Assembly (NCBI RefSeq): GCF_005670685.2
Contig: NZ_CP062008.1
Coordinates: 5,518,001 to 5,582,000, forward strand
Direction of reading: 5' to 3'
Source of the DNA: Mycolicibacterium mucogenicum DSM 44124
GTDB lineage: Bacteria; Actinomycetota; Actinomycetes; Mycobacteriales; Mycobacteriaceae
Length of the DNA stretch: 64,000 nt
The notes under the pieces are model-generated. The model saw only the letters and a program-made list of their open reading frames with translations, did no database searches and was not told where the DNA came from. Positions 49,257 through 57,802 of this stretch are shown here, piece by piece; within the stretch, counting starts at the first letter, position 1; each line of letters starts with the position of its first letter. Both the position numbers and the translations under genes were made by a program.

Positions 49257-50051
49257 ATGCGGCGGCCGGTAGCGATCATTTGGCACGCGTCGTTCCTCAT
49301 CCTTGCCGGGCTGCTGTACTTCTTCTTCGCGCTGCCACGCTGGAATGAGCTGACCGGCGACTGGTCGCACACCCTCGGCACCGCGATGCGCATCGTCTGC
49401 GGCCTGATCGTCGCGTTGTCGGCGCTGCCGGTCCTGTTCACCCGCCAGCGCACCGCCCTGCCGGAGTACGGCACCCCGCAGCTGGCGCTGACCCTGCGCA
49501 CCTGGTCGATCGTCCTGCACATCGCGGCCGGCGTCCTGATCGTCGGCGCCGCGATCAGCGAGATCTGGCTGACCCTGGACCAGGCCGGCACCTGGCTGTT
49601 CGGCATCTACGGCGGCGCGGCCGGCCTGGCTCTGCTCGCCGCCCTGGCGTTCTACCTGGCCTTCGTCGCCGAACTGCCGCCCCCGCCGCCGGCCCCGCTG
49701 AAGGTCAACGACAGCAAGCGCCGCGGCCGACGCAAGGACGACAAGGCCGCCGATGAGGCCCCGGCCGTCGCCGCTGAAGTCGCCGAAGCCGGCGATGAGA
49801 GCGAGACTGAGACCGAAGCCGAGGCCGAGGCCGAAGAAGAGAGCAAGGACAAGGCCGAGACCACCGAAGCCGACGACGCCGGTAACGCCGACGCCGCAGA
49901 ATCCGATGAAGCGGCCAAGACGTCCGGCGAAGAGACCGCCGACACCAACGAGGACGAGGCGGAAGAAACGGCCACTGACGACGCCCCCGCCGGTAAGCTG
50001 CGCAACCGCCGCTCCGGCAAAGGTTCCGGCCTGTTCGGGCGCGGAGCCTAA
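49257..50051 (+). CDS. lucA: LucA-like integral membrane protein
   Basis: A 264-residue protein with four membrane segments in the first 145 residues (starting AIIWHASFLILAGLLYFFFAL; last AGLALLAALAFYLAFVA), a PPPPPAP hinge and a long charged tail of about 115 residues rich in Glu and Ala (runs such as ETETEAEAEAEEES), ending in a basic segment. By position after the aspartate aminotransferase and SRP RNA it corresponds to Rv3723, LucA, which stabilises the Mce1/Mce4 fatty-acid and cholesterol importers. Start ATG 49257 is fixed by AAGGAG at 49247-49252; a longer frame reading back through the tRNA is not coding. Orthology is by gene order and topology only. Confidence 0.78.
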   Translation: MRRPVAIIWHASFLILAGLLYFFFALPRWNELTGDWSHTLGTAMRIVCGLIVALSALPVLFTRQRTALPEYGTPQLALTLRTWSIVLHIAAGVLIVGAAISEIWLTLDQAGTWLFGIYGGAAGLALLAALAFYLAFVAELPPPPPAPLKVNDSKRRGRRKDDKAADEAPAVAAEVAEAGDESETETEAEAEAEEESKDKAETTEADDAGNADAAESDEAAKTSGEETADTNEDEAEETATDDAPAGKLRNRRSGKGSGLFGRGA

Positions 50052-50096
50052 GGGCCTACTTTCAGGGCCATCACCTCGCAGTCCGGAGGACAGCAC

Positions 50097-51110
50097 ATGG
50101 GCGGGTTCCGCTTCTGCCGTCGGCTCGGCACCGCGGTCACCGCGGCAGCCGTTGCCGCGGCCACCGTCAGCCTCGCCCCCCTCACCCATGCTGACCCGTC
50201 CCAGGCCGCAGCTGTCGTCGAACCCGCGACCGCGCGCGTCGACACCATCATCAACTACCAGCACGCCATCGGCGCCGGCACCGGCTTCGTCCTCGACGCG
50301 GGCGGCGCACTGCTGACCAACTTCCACGTCGTTCAGGGCGCCGACAAGGTGACCGCGACCGTAGGTGGGCGGCCGTACCGCGCCGACTTGGTCGGCTACG
50401 ACCGGCACCACGACATCGCGGTGCTGCAGCTGCGCGGCGCAGCCGACCTGCCCGTCGCCCCGCTGGGCGATTCGGCGACGGTGGCCGTCGGCGACGAGGT
50501 CGTCGCACTGGGCAACGCCGACGGCAGCGGCAACTCACTGACCCACGAGGCCGGCCACGTCATCGGACTTAACCGCACCATCACCGCCAAGGACGAGTTG
50601 ACGGGCAGTTCCGAGCAGGTGACGGGCCTGATCCAGTTCGCGGCCCCGGTCCGCGCCGGCGACTCGGGCGGCCCCTTGGTGTCGGCCGACGGCCGGGTGG
50701 TCGGGATGACGGTCGCGGCGACGCTGAACTTCCACATGGGTCCGGGCGGCGAGGGCTTCGCGATCCCGATCAACGAGGCGCTGGCGACGGCCGCGCAGAT
50801 CCGCGCCGGTGCGGCGTCCAACAACATCCACATCGGGCAGCCGACGCTGCTCGGCGTCGGTGTCGGCGGCACCGACGAGCACTCGCAACTACCCGGCGTG
50901 CTGATCCGCGACGTCATCAGCGGCGGCCCCGCGCAAATCGCCGGGATGGTCCCGGGCGACGTGCTGGTGAGCATCGACGCCGTCACGGTGAGCTCGGCGG
51001 GTGCGCTCACCAGCGTGCTGGACCGGCACTACCCCGGCGACGTCGTCGAGCTGTTCTGGATCGACCGCGCGGGCCAGCAGCACACCGCCAAAGCCGTCCT
51101 CACGTCCTGA
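50097..51110 (+). CDS. Secreted trypsin-like serine protease with PDZ domain (PepA/HtrA type)
   Basis: A 337-residue protein with a signal peptide (hydrophobic stretch 11-28, cleavage after about THA at 32). The trypsin-like domain has the catalytic triad His77 (NFHVV), Asp106 (RHHDIAVL) and Ser190 (GDSGGPL). A C-terminal PDZ domain covers about 235-335 (VISGGPAQIAGMVPGDVLVSIDAV). The architecture is that of mycobacterial PepA (Rv0125-like): secreted, without the membrane anchor of HtrA/DegS types. GGAGG sits before the ATG. It lies 45 bases after the LucA-like gene and may share its transcript. Substrates unknown. Confidence 0.92.
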   Translation: MGGFRFCRRLGTAVTAAAVAAATVSLAPLTHADPSQAAAVVEPATARVDTIINYQHAIGAGTGFVLDAGGALLTNFHVVQGADKVTATVGGRPYRADLVGYDRHHDIAVLQLRGAADLPVAPLGDSATVAVGDEVVALGNADGSGNSLTHEAGHVIGLNRTITAKDELTGSSEQVTGLIQFAAPVRAGDSGGPLVSADGRVVGMTVAATLNFHMGPGGEGFAIPINEALATAAQIRAGAASNNIHIGQPTLLGVGVGGTDEHSQLPGVLIRDVISGGPAQIAGMVPGDVLVSIDAVTVSSAGALTSVLDRHYPGDVVELFWIDRAGQQHTAKAVLTS

Positions 51111-51355
51111 CACGTAACTTTCTGGCAAAAAAATCTACTAATCCGTAAAAGTAGCTGGATACCGGCGGTAACCGGGTACCGAGCGTTATGGCTATTTGCC
51201 ACAGCGCCCTGACGTGCCGAAATGCCGTTTTGCTGGCCGGCGAAGCCCTTGGCGAGGGCATTTTCGCGAGTTAGATTGGCGACACATTCAGTTGCAAATG
51301 AGCCTTCGGTCACAGCTGTTCACGCGGCGGTTACCCGGTCAAAGGGAGTAGCCCA
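51111..51355 (+). promoter_or_regulatory. Intergenic region with promoter of the small membrane protein gene (51249-51277)
   Basis: TTGGCG (51249-51254) and TAGATT (51272-51277) are 17 bases apart, a good mycobacterial housekeeping promoter, predicting a start near 51284 and a leader of about 70 bases. The gap begins with a short AT-rich stretch after the protease stop. ACCGGGTACC near 51176 and the related inverted GGTTACCCGGT near 51326 are too weak to call. Confidence 0.5.
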
Positions 51356-51619
51356 GTGGTCCACCTCTACGTGGAGGCCTACACAGCGATCTGGGCTGTC
51401 GTGACCCTTGCGACGTATCTCCTCGGCCGCCGATTCAGCAACGACGAGCAGCCCGATCACCAGATCCTCACCAGCGTGCTGGCGGGAGCCATGTGGCCCG
51501 TCGTCGTGGTCGGCCTGCTGGAGGCATTCACCGTGACGTTGATGTCCGGCAGTCACGCCTGGCGCGACCCGGCGCCCGTGGAGCCGGCCTACGTCGCACC
51601 CGTCGCGCCGCTGCCGTAG
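51356..51619 (+). CDS. Small two-helix membrane protein, unknown
   Basis: An 87-residue protein with two membrane segments (YTAIWAVVTLATYLLG, about 9-24; VLAGAMWPVVVVGLLEAFTVTLM, about 41-63) separated by a short acidic loop with FSNDEQPDHQ, and a Pro/Ala/Val-rich tail. Start is GTG 51356 with AAAGGGAG 7 bases upstream and a good promoter further up (51249-51277). I do not recognise a family; the start and promoter make it a real gene. Confidence 0.75.
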   Translation: MVHLYVEAYTAIWAVVTLATYLLGRRFSNDEQPDHQILTSVLAGAMWPVVVVGLLEAFTVTLMSGSHAWRDPAPVEPAYVAPVAPLP

Positions 51620-51629
51620 TACTCAGCCC

Positions 51630-52850
51630 TCACGCCACCCCACGCAGGTGGGACGCCGACGCCCCGATGGTCGCCTCATTCCCGCCGATCATGGTGCGCA
51701 GCAGAGCCTTCTGCTCACGAAAACCGCGGTCGGCGGCACGGTCCGAACCGCCCGGCAGACCCAGGGCCGCGATGCTGCGGAGACCGTTGACGGGGATGCG
51801 GAGCATCGGATACCACGGCGGCATGTAGGCCGGCAGCCCCAGCGTGCGCATCACCCGCGGGCCCAGGAAGGCCGTCGTGACCGACAGGTGCTGCGCCCAG
51901 GCCAGGCGCCGACGAAGGCCCGCCGCACCGCGGTAATGCCAGCTCAGCGGGTCACGCGCCATCGGAACGGACAGCTGTTTGGTGGTCTCGTCGGAGACGG
52001 CCAGCGCGGTGGACGTGTGATAGAGGATGCGGACGCTGTCCCGGAAGGACCGCGGCAGCCATTCATCCTGCACACCCATCAGCCAGCCCACGTACCGCGT
52101 GAGATGGGCGATGGCGCTCAGCTCGGCGGGCGTGGCGACGATGCCCATGGCCAGGCCGCCGAGCACCGGCGCGATCAGGGCGCCGACCAGCGTGGCCGCC
52201 ATGTCGGTCTGATTGACGGGCAGACCCCACTGCTCGGCGCGCCAGTCCGGCATCGCCTGCACGTGTTTGCGCACCATCGCGTGCACGAAGCGGACGCGGA
52301 CGGTGGACCGGTATCCGGAACCGAACTTCTCCAGCCCGCCGTCCTCGATCACGTCGAGCGCCCACTGCATGGTCTCGGCGAACCGCTGGTTGGAGCCCTT
52401 TTCCAGGGCTCCGGTCCGCAAGAGGGTCTGATTGAAACCGGAGAACTGGTAGCCGCCCAGCAGCGCCACGTCCCGGGCGATGTACATGCCGTCGGCCCCA
52501 CCGCGGCGCAGCGTCCGCTGGCCGATCCGCAGCGCTTCAGGGTCGACCCAGTCCGGCGTGGCCTCGACCTCGTCGAAGAACCGACGCAGTGGCTCGGGCG
52601 CCTCCGGCACGCTGGCGATGCCGTCGGTGAGCGCACGGTCGAACAACGGCCGCAGTTGCTTCGTCCCCGCCTCCGACATCCAGGCGACCAGAGAATCCAT
52701 GGGTTCGTCGCCGGTGTTGAGGCGCTCGCCCAGCCGCCGCCACTGCGCCGCATCGGGTTTCCCGATGGCCAGCATGGTGGCGAACGAACTGATCGCCGCG
52801 GGTACCGGCTGCGGCCGGTCGGGATGACGTGCCGGGATCGGCAGGGACAT
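51630..52850 (-). CDS. MpaB/Lcp-type oxygenase (DUF2236)
   Basis: A 406-residue protein of the DUF2236 family (MpaB, latex-clearing protein), heme-b-containing oxygenases that cleave isoprenoid chains or act on related hydrophobic substrates. Diagnostic segments are YRSTVRVRFVHAMVRKHV (Arg and His near the heme), LPVNQTDMAAT, and GWLMGVQDEWLP further on. The ATG at 52850 is preferred to the GTG at 52859 because AAGGAG lies 8 bases before the ATG and would overlap the GTG. The substrate is unknown. A near-perfect 20-bp palindrome covering the predicted transcription start suggests control by a TetR-type repressor. Confidence 0.85.
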   Translation of the reverse strand: MSLPIPARHPDRPQPVPAAISSFATMLAIGKPDAAQWRRLGERLNTGDEPMDSLVAWMSEAGTKQLRPLFDRALTDGIASVPEAPEPLRRFFDEVEATPDWVDPEALRIGQRTLRRGGADGMYIARDVALLGGYQFSGFNQTLLRTGALEKGSNQRFAETMQWALDVIEDGGLEKFGSGYRSTVRVRFVHAMVRKHVQAMPDWRAEQWGLPVNQTDMAATLVGALIAPVLGGLAMGIVATPAELSAIAHLTRYVGWLMGVQDEWLPRSFRDSVRILYHTSTALAVSDETTKQLSVPMARDPLSWHYRGAAGLRRRLAWAQHLSVTTAFLGPRVMRTLGLPAYMPPWYPMLRIPVNGLRSIAALGLPGGSDRAADRGFREQKALLRTMIGGNEATIGASASHLRGVA

Positions 52851-52871
52851 CGTGCGCACTCCTTGTCACCG

Positions 52872-52891
52872 TTGACAACGTACGTAGTCAA
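52872..52891. promoter_or_regulatory. TetR-type operator candidate overlapping the MpaB-gene promoter
   Basis: TTGACAACGT/ACGTAGTCAA is a 20-bp palindrome with one mismatched pair (positions 6 and 15). It lies over the predicted start site of the oxygenase transcript, 22-41 bases before the ATG, where a bound repressor would block polymerase. No regulator gene is adjacent. Confidence 0.5.
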
Positions 52892-52919
52892 AACTAGGCG
52901 GTACCCGGGGTCTCGTCAA
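52891..52919 (-). promoter_or_regulatory. Promoter of the MpaB-type oxygenase gene
   Basis: Read on the minus strand: -35 TTGACG (52914-52919) and -10 TAGTTT (52891-52896) with a 17-base spacer, predicting a start near 52884 inside the palindrome at 52872-52891. Confidence 0.55.
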
Positions 52920-52941
52920 TGGCAAATGGGGCGCGAGCGCA

Positions 52942-52947
52942 TAGGCT
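52942..52947 (+). promoter_or_regulatory. -10 box (TAGGCT), leaderless transcript of the DUF3887 gene
   Basis: TAGGCT lies 7 bases before the ATG at 52955 with no ribosome site between, which supports that start over the ATG at 52919, whose first base falls inside the divergent -35 box. Confidence 0.4.
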
Positions 52948-52954
52948 GGCCCTC

Positions 52955-53386
52955 ATGTGGCGGGGAGAACAGTCCAGGCATCAGCGTCGGAGCACAGTGG
53001 CAGCCGCCATCACGGCACTCGGGATCGGCGTCGCACTCGGCGCGGCACCGGTGGCGACGGCGGCCGACGCCCCCGACCAGGTCGCGCTGACCACCATCGA
53101 CGACATCGCGGCGGGCAACTACGCCGCCGTCACCGCCCGGTTCGATCCGGAGCTGCAGAAGCGGTTGTCCCCCAAGGCATTACAACAGGTGTGGGATGGC
53201 TACCAGCGCACGTTCGGGGCGTACCAGTCGCACGGCGGCCCCGAGGACACGCCGCGCGGTGACCTCACCGTGGTGAACGTCCCGCTGCAGATGGACCGCA
53301 TGCCCGGCCAGTTCCGGGTGAAGATTCACCCCGATGGCACCATCGCGGGCGTGTACTTCCTGCGCGAAGGTGTGCCGGTCCCCTGA
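52955..53386 (+). CDS. Secreted DUF3887-domain protein
   Basis: A 143-residue exported protein: basic N-terminus (WRGEQSRHQRR), hydrophobic core TVAAAITALGIGVALGAAPVATAA and likely cleavage after TAA near residue 37, then a DUF3887-type domain (LTTIDDIAAGNYAAVTARFDPELQKRLSP ... GQFRVKIHPDGTIAGVYFLR). Members are small extracellular or lipoprotein-associated domains of the cystatin-like/NTF2-like kind without known enzymatic function. Start 52955 chosen for its leaderless -10; an in-frame ATG at 52919 is an alternative. Divergent from the MpaB-type gene, so the palindrome between them could affect both. Confidence 0.75.
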   Translation: MWRGEQSRHQRRSTVAAAITALGIGVALGAAPVATAADAPDQVALTTIDDIAAGNYAAVTARFDPELQKRLSPKALQQVWDGYQRTFGAYQSHGGPEDTPRGDLTVVNVPLQMDRMPGQFRVKIHPDGTIAGVYFLREGVPVP

Positions 53387-53389
53387 CCG

Positions 53390-54433
53390 TCACGCCAGGC
53401 GGGGGTCGATCAGCGTGACTCCCACGGGGCTGGCGGCACCGAACTCCGGCAGCAGGCGCGCGCCTTCAGCCAGCCCCACCACCCGCTCGACCAACGCCTG
53501 CGGGCGCAGCTTGCCCGCCGCGACCTGGTCCAGCATCTCGGGGTAGTCCGCGCTGGCCATGCCATGCGAGCCCAAAACATCCAATTCCCAGGCGATTACG
53601 CGATCCATCGGCACCTGCGGATGCCCGTCGACGTTGGGCAGCAACCCCACCTGCACATGGCGCCCCTGCCTGCGCAGGCTGTGGATCGCATCGGCGCACG
53701 TCCCGGCGGTGCCCACCGCGTCGACCGCGACATGGCTGCCGCCGCCGGTGATCTCGTGCACTGCAGGCGCCACGTCGGCGCCGTTGGCGAGGACGGTCTC
53801 AGTGGCACCGAGACTGCGCGCGAGTTCCAGTGCGGCCGGGGTGCGGTCGACGGCGATGACGTTGGCGCCGGCGGCGGCCGCCACCTGGACGGCGCTGAGG
53901 CCCACGCCCCCGACGCCGATCACCGTGACCCACTCGCCGGGCTTGACATCGGCGCGGGCCCGCAGCGCGCGGTAGGCGGTCGCGAACCGGCAGCCCAGCG
54001 CGGCCGCCGCGGCATCATCGATATCTTCCGACACCGCAACAAGATTCGTGTCCGCCGCGTGCAGCGCCACGTATTCACCGAACGAGCCCCAGTGGGTGAA
54101 ACCCGGCTGGGTCTGGTCGGGGCACACCTGCGCCTGGCCACCGGCACACCATTCGCAGGTGCCGCACCCGCACACGAACGGTGTGGTGACCCGGTCACCG
54201 ACCTGCCAGCGCCGGACGTCGGCGCCGACGGCGACCACTTCTCCGACCAATTCATGCCCCGGCACGTGCGGGAGGGCGACGCCGTCGTCGTGCCCGGCCC
54301 AGGCGTGCCAGTCGCTGCGGCACAACCCGGTCGCGTGCACCTGCACCACGACGCCGCCGGGCGACGGCGTCGGGTCGGCAACCGACCGGACGTCCACCGG
54401 CCCACCGAATTGCTCGAAGATCACCGCGCGCAT
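53390..54433 (-). CDS. Zinc-dependent medium-chain alcohol dehydrogenase
   Basis: A 347-residue MDR-family enzyme that interconverts an alcohol and an aldehyde or ketone with NAD(P). Catalytic zinc ligands are Cys38, His60-Glu61 (PGHE) and a Cys near 148 (ALGCRF); the structural zinc is held by Cys90, Cys93, Cys96 and Cys104. The Rossmann motif GVGGVG is near residue 175. Its ATG overlaps the stop of the fused ABC ATPase by 3 bases (ATGA), making it the fifth gene of the ABC-importer operon; perhaps it metabolises what the importer brings in. Substrate not predictable. Confidence 0.9.
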   Translation of the reverse strand: MRAVIFEQFGGPVDVRSVADPTPSPGGVVVQVHATGLCRSDWHAWAGHDDGVALPHVPGHELVGEVVAVGADVRRWQVGDRVTTPFVCGCGTCEWCAGGQAQVCPDQTQPGFTHWGSFGEYVALHAADTNLVAVSEDIDDAAAAALGCRFATAYRALRARADVKPGEWVTVIGVGGVGLSAVQVAAAAGANVIAVDRTPAALELARSLGATETVLANGADVAPAVHEITGGGSHVAVDAVGTAGTCADAIHSLRRQGRHVQVGLLPNVDGHPQVPMDRVIAWELDVLGSHGMASADYPEMLDQVAAGKLRPQALVERVVGLAEGARLLPEFGAASPVGVTLIDPRLA

Positions 54434-56019
54434 CAGGTCATCGTTGCACGCCCCGGACGCGCCGGAGGCACAGCGGCGAGCAACGCGCGCGTGTACTCAT
54501 GCTCCGGGTGCGCGAACAACTCGGCGGCAGAGCGGTATTCCACCGTTTCGCCGCCGCGCAGCACCAGGACGTCGTGGCTCATCCGCTCGATCACGGCCAG
54601 GTCGTGGCCGATGAACAGGTAGGTCAGGTCACGTTCCTGCTGCAGTCGCGTCAGCAGGTCCAGCACCTTGGCCTGCACCGAGACATCGAGTGACGCCGTG
54701 GCCTCGTCGAGGATCAACAGCTCGGGCGCCACGGCCAGCGCCCGGGCGATGTTGACGCGCTGCCGCTCACCGCCCGACAGTTCGTGCGGATACCGTGCCG
54801 CATAGTCCGCCGGCAGCTCGACGGAGTCCAGCAACTCACGCACCCGCGCGCGACGCTCCCTGGCCGCGCCCGCCAAGGGCTCGGCGATCGAAAGACCCAC
54901 CGGGATGCGGGGATTCAGCGACGAGAACGAATCCTGGAAGACCAGACCGATCCGGCGGCGTACCGCCTTGCGGTCCCGGCGCTTGACCGTCAGCACGTCG
55001 GTGCCGTCGAGGAGTGCGCGACCGCCATCGGGCGCGACCAGACCGGTCAGCGCGGCCGCCACGGTCGACTTCCCCGAACCCGACTCCCCCACCAGCCCGA
55101 GCGTCGTCCCCCGGCGGATGCGGAACGACACGTCCTTCACCGCGTGGACCACCATCCGGCCCGTCGGCGTGCTCACGGGAAACCTGACATCCAGATCGGA
55201 GACGTCCAGCAGTGTCGGGGTGTCCGGGACTTCGCGGGCAGGATGCCCCAAAACCGGCCTGGCATCGAGCAATTCGCGGGTATAGGCCTGCTGCGGCGCA
55301 TCGAAGATCGCGTCGACCGGTGCCTGCTCGACGGCCTCGCCGCCGCGCAGCACGGTAACGGTGTCGGCGACCTCGCCGATCACCCCCAGGTCGTGACTGA
55401 TCCACACCACGGCGGTGCCGAAGCCGCGCTGCAGCTCCCGCACCAGCTCGATGATCTGGGCCTGCGTCGTGACGTCGAGGGCCGTCGTCGGCTCGTCGGC
55501 GATCAGCAGCTCAGGGTCGCAGGCCAGGGCGATCGCGATCATCACCCGCTGACGCTGGCCACCCGAGAGCTGATGCGGATAGCTGCGCAGCCGCCGTTGC
55601 GGGTCGGACAGGCCGACGGCCTCCAGGAGTTCCAGGGCGCGCACGCCGGCGTGCCGGCGGGTCAGATGCCGATGTGTCTCAAGTGATTCGGTGATCTGCC
55701 GTTCGAGAGTCAGCAGCGGGTTCAGTGAGGTCCCGGGATCCTGGAAGACGAAGCCGATCCGGCCGCCGTGCACGCGCCGCAACGTCCGCGCCGGGGCGCC
55801 GACGAGTTCCTGTTGTCCGGCAAGGACACTCGAGCCGGTCACGCGCGCACCGGGCGCGTCGAGCAGTCCGGTCGCGGCCAGCACCGTCGTCGACTTCCCC
55901 GAACCGGACTCGCCGACGATGCCGAGCGTCTGCTCGGGCTCGACCGCCAGCGAGACACCGCGCACGATGTCGCGGCGCCCGATCCGGACGGACAGGTTGT
56001 CGACCGACAGCACGCTCAT
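54433..56019 (-). CDS. Fused peptide/nickel-type ABC ATPase (DppD-DppF fusion)
   Basis: A 528-residue protein with two complete ABC ATPase domains of the oligopeptide/dipeptide (Opp/Dpp) class. Domain 1 (about 4-255): Walker [10 protein letters not shown], signature LSGGQRQRV, Walker [10 protein letters not shown]. Domain 2 (about 275-520): Walker [10 protein letters not shown], signature [21 protein letters not shown]. In most bacteria these are two genes. Start ATG 56019 overlaps the stop of the DppC-like permease (ATGA); an in-frame extension further upstream overlaps the permease and is rejected. It energises the two permeases of the operon. Confidence 0.92.
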   Translation of the reverse strand: MSVLSVDNLSVRIGRRDIVRGVSLAVEPEQTLGIVGESGSGKSTTVLAATGLLDAPGARVTGSSVLAGQQELVGAPARTLRRVHGGRIGFVFQDPGTSLNPLLTLERQITESLETHRHLTRRHAGVRALELLEAVGLSDPQRRLRSYPHQLSGGQRQRVMIAIALACDPELLIADEPTTALDVTTQAQIIELVRELQRGFGTAVVWISHDLGVIGEVADTVTVLRGGEAVEQAPVDAIFDAPQQAYTRELLDARPVLGHPAREVPDTPTLLDVSDLDVRFPVSTPTGRMVVHAVKDVSFRIRRGTTLGLVGESGSGKSTVAAALTGLVAPDGGRALLDGTDVLTVKRRDRKAVRRRIGLVFQDSFSSLNPRIPVGLSIAEPLAGAARERRARVRELLDSVELPADYAARYPHELSGGERQRVNIARALAVAPELLILDEATASLDVSVQAKVLDLLTRLQQERDLTYLFIGHDLAVIERMSHDVLVLRGGETVEYRSAAELFAHPEHEYTRALLAAVPPARPGRATMT

Positions 56020-56855
56020 GATCGCCGCCGTGCCTCGATCATGGTGCGCTGCTCGGGATCCAGGACATCGCGCAGCCCGTCTCCGAGCAGGTTGCACGCC
56101 AGCACGATGACGACGATCGCCGCGCCGGGGAACACCGCCATCCACCAGGCCAGGGTGACGAAACCCTGCGAATCGAAGATCATCCGGCCCAGTGACGGCT
56201 GCGGCGGCTGGATGCCCAGCCCGAGGAAGGACAGCGCGGCCTCGGACAGGATGGCGAACGCCAGCGACAGCGAGGTCTGGACGATGAGCGGACCGGTGAT
56301 GTTGGGCAGGACGTGCCGGGCCAGGATGTAGGCCGTCCCGGTGCCCATCGTGCGCGATACCGCCACGTAGGGCTCCTCACGCACCGCCAGGGTGCTGGCC
56401 CGCGCCACCCGCGCGAAGATCGGCACGTAGACAATGCCGATCGCGGCGATCGTCGTACCCAGGCCCGGACCCAGCACCGCGACGATCGCCATGGCCAACA
56501 GCAGCACCGGGAACGCGAACATCACGTCGACGACCCGCATCACCACGGTGTCCAGCCAGCCACCGCGGTATCCGGCCAGGACGCCCAGCGCCGTGCCGAC
56601 CAGGGCCGCGCACACCACGCTGACCACCGCGACCGTCATCGACGCCTGCAGGCCCGTCAGTACGCGGGACAACACATCGCGGCCCAGTTCGTCGGTGCCG
56701 AACCAGTGCGCGCCGCTCGGCGGTCGCAGCGCCTGCGGTACGTCGACGTCGTTGATGCCGTACGGCGCCAGCCAGGTGGCACCCAGTGCGACCACGACAG
56801 CGACGACCACGACAGCGGCGCTGATCACCGTGACGGGATTGGTGGGCAGCCTCAT
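56016..56855 (-). CDS. ABC transporter permease, DppC/OppC type
   Basis: A 279-residue permease with an N-terminal membrane segment (about 9-31), a periplasmic segment containing the family motif HWFGTDELGRDVLSRVL, and five more segments with the EAA loop (VSRTMGTGTAYILARHVLPN, about 175-195). It pairs with the DppB-like permease encoded 4 bases upstream (overlapping start) to form the channel for a small peptide or similar solute. Confidence 0.92.
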   Translation of the reverse strand: MRLPTNPVTVISAAVVVVAVVVALGATWLAPYGINDVDVPQALRPPSGAHWFGTDELGRDVLSRVLTGLQASMTVAVVSVVCAALVGTALGVLAGYRGGWLDTVVMRVVDVMFAFPVLLLAMAIVAVLGPGLGTTIAAIGIVYVPIFARVARASTLAVREEPYVAVSRTMGTGTAYILARHVLPNITGPLIVQTSLSLAFAILSEAALSFLGLGIQPPQPSLGRMIFDSQGFVTLAWWMAVFPGAAIVVIVLACNLLGDGLRDVLDPEQRTMIEARRRS

Positions 56856-57802
56856 GACAGCCGAATCCGCGGATCGACAAGCGCGTACAGCACATCCACC
56901 ACCAGGTTGACGGCCAGGAACAGGACCGCGATGAGCAGCACAGCGCCCTGGATGACGGGGTAATCGCGCGCGGCCACCGAGAGGTAGACCAGCCGGCCCA
57001 GGCCCGGCCAGGCGAACACCACCTCGACCACGATGACGCCACCGAGGATCGTCGCCAGCTGGATACCGGTGATGGTGAGGATGGGCACCAGCGCATTGCG
57101 CACGACGTGCCGCAGTGTGATCACCCGTGGCGACAGGCCTTTCGAGCGCGCGGTCCGGACGTACCCCATCGCCGACACCTCCAGCACCGCGGAACGGACG
57201 TAGCGAGTCATGATCGCCGCGGCCACCAGACCCACGGTCAGGCCCGGCAGGATCACGTGGCGCAACCAGCCCGTCGGATCGTCGAACAGCGGCCGGTAGC
57301 CCGATGTCGGCAACCAGCCAAGCGTCGTGGAGAACAACGAGATGAGCAGGATGCCCAGCCAGAAGTCCGGCACGGACACCCCGAATTGGCTTGTGATCCG
57401 GACGATCACGTCGCTGAGCCGGCCCTCGTGCGCGGCGGCGTAGATGCCGGCGGGCAGCGCGATCGCCAGGGCCAGCACGATGCCGACCACGGCCAGGGAG
57501 ACGGTGGCGGGCAACCGCTCGGCCAGCACCTGGGCCACCGGGTCGCCGCTGCGGAAGCTGACGCCGAGGTTGCCCGTCGCGGCATGGCCGAGGTAACTGA
57601 CGAATTGGGCGGGCAGTGGCCGATCCAGACCGCTTGCGTGGCGCAGGGCGTCGTACGCCTCGGGCGTGTACCGCGTCCCCAAGGCGATGCGCACCGGGTC
57701 ACCGGGGACCAGATGGGCCAGGGCGAACACCACGATGAGTACGCCCACCAGGACCACCAGTGAGTAGATGAGCCGACGGGCCAGGAACCGCAGGATGGTC
57801 AT
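56852..57802 (-). CDS. ABC transporter permease, DppB/OppB type
   Basis: A 316-residue permease. The N-terminal segment LARRLIYSLVVLVGVLIVVFALAHLVPGDPV is the family hallmark; YVRTARSKGLSPRVITLRHVVRNALVP (about 220-246) is the EAA loop that contacts the ATPase. Six membrane segments. Its start overlaps the stop of the solute-binding protein gene (ATGA) and its stop overlaps the start of the DppC-like gene. Confidence 0.92.
   Translation of the reverse strand: MTILRFLARRLIYSLVVLVGVLIVVFALAHLVPGDPVRIALGTRYTPEAYDALRHASGLDRPLPAQFVSYLGHAATGNLGVSFRSGDPVAQVLAERLPATVSLAVVGIVLALAIALPAGIYAAAHEGRLSDVIVRITSQFGVSVPDFWLGILLISLFSTTLGWLPTSGYRPLFDDPTGWLRHVILPGLTVGLVAAAIMTRYVRSAVLEVSAMGYVRTARSKGLSPRVITLRHVVRNALVPILTITGIQLATILGGVIVVEVVFAWPGLGRLVYLSVAARDYPVIQGAVLLIAVLFLAVNLVVDVLYALVDPRIRLS

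Noticed and set aside
51111..51355. Riboswitch-like leader before the small membrane protein gene
   Set aside because: Some conserved-looking GGTAACCGGGTACC sequence, but I cannot fold it into any known class and the predicted promoter lies downstream of it.
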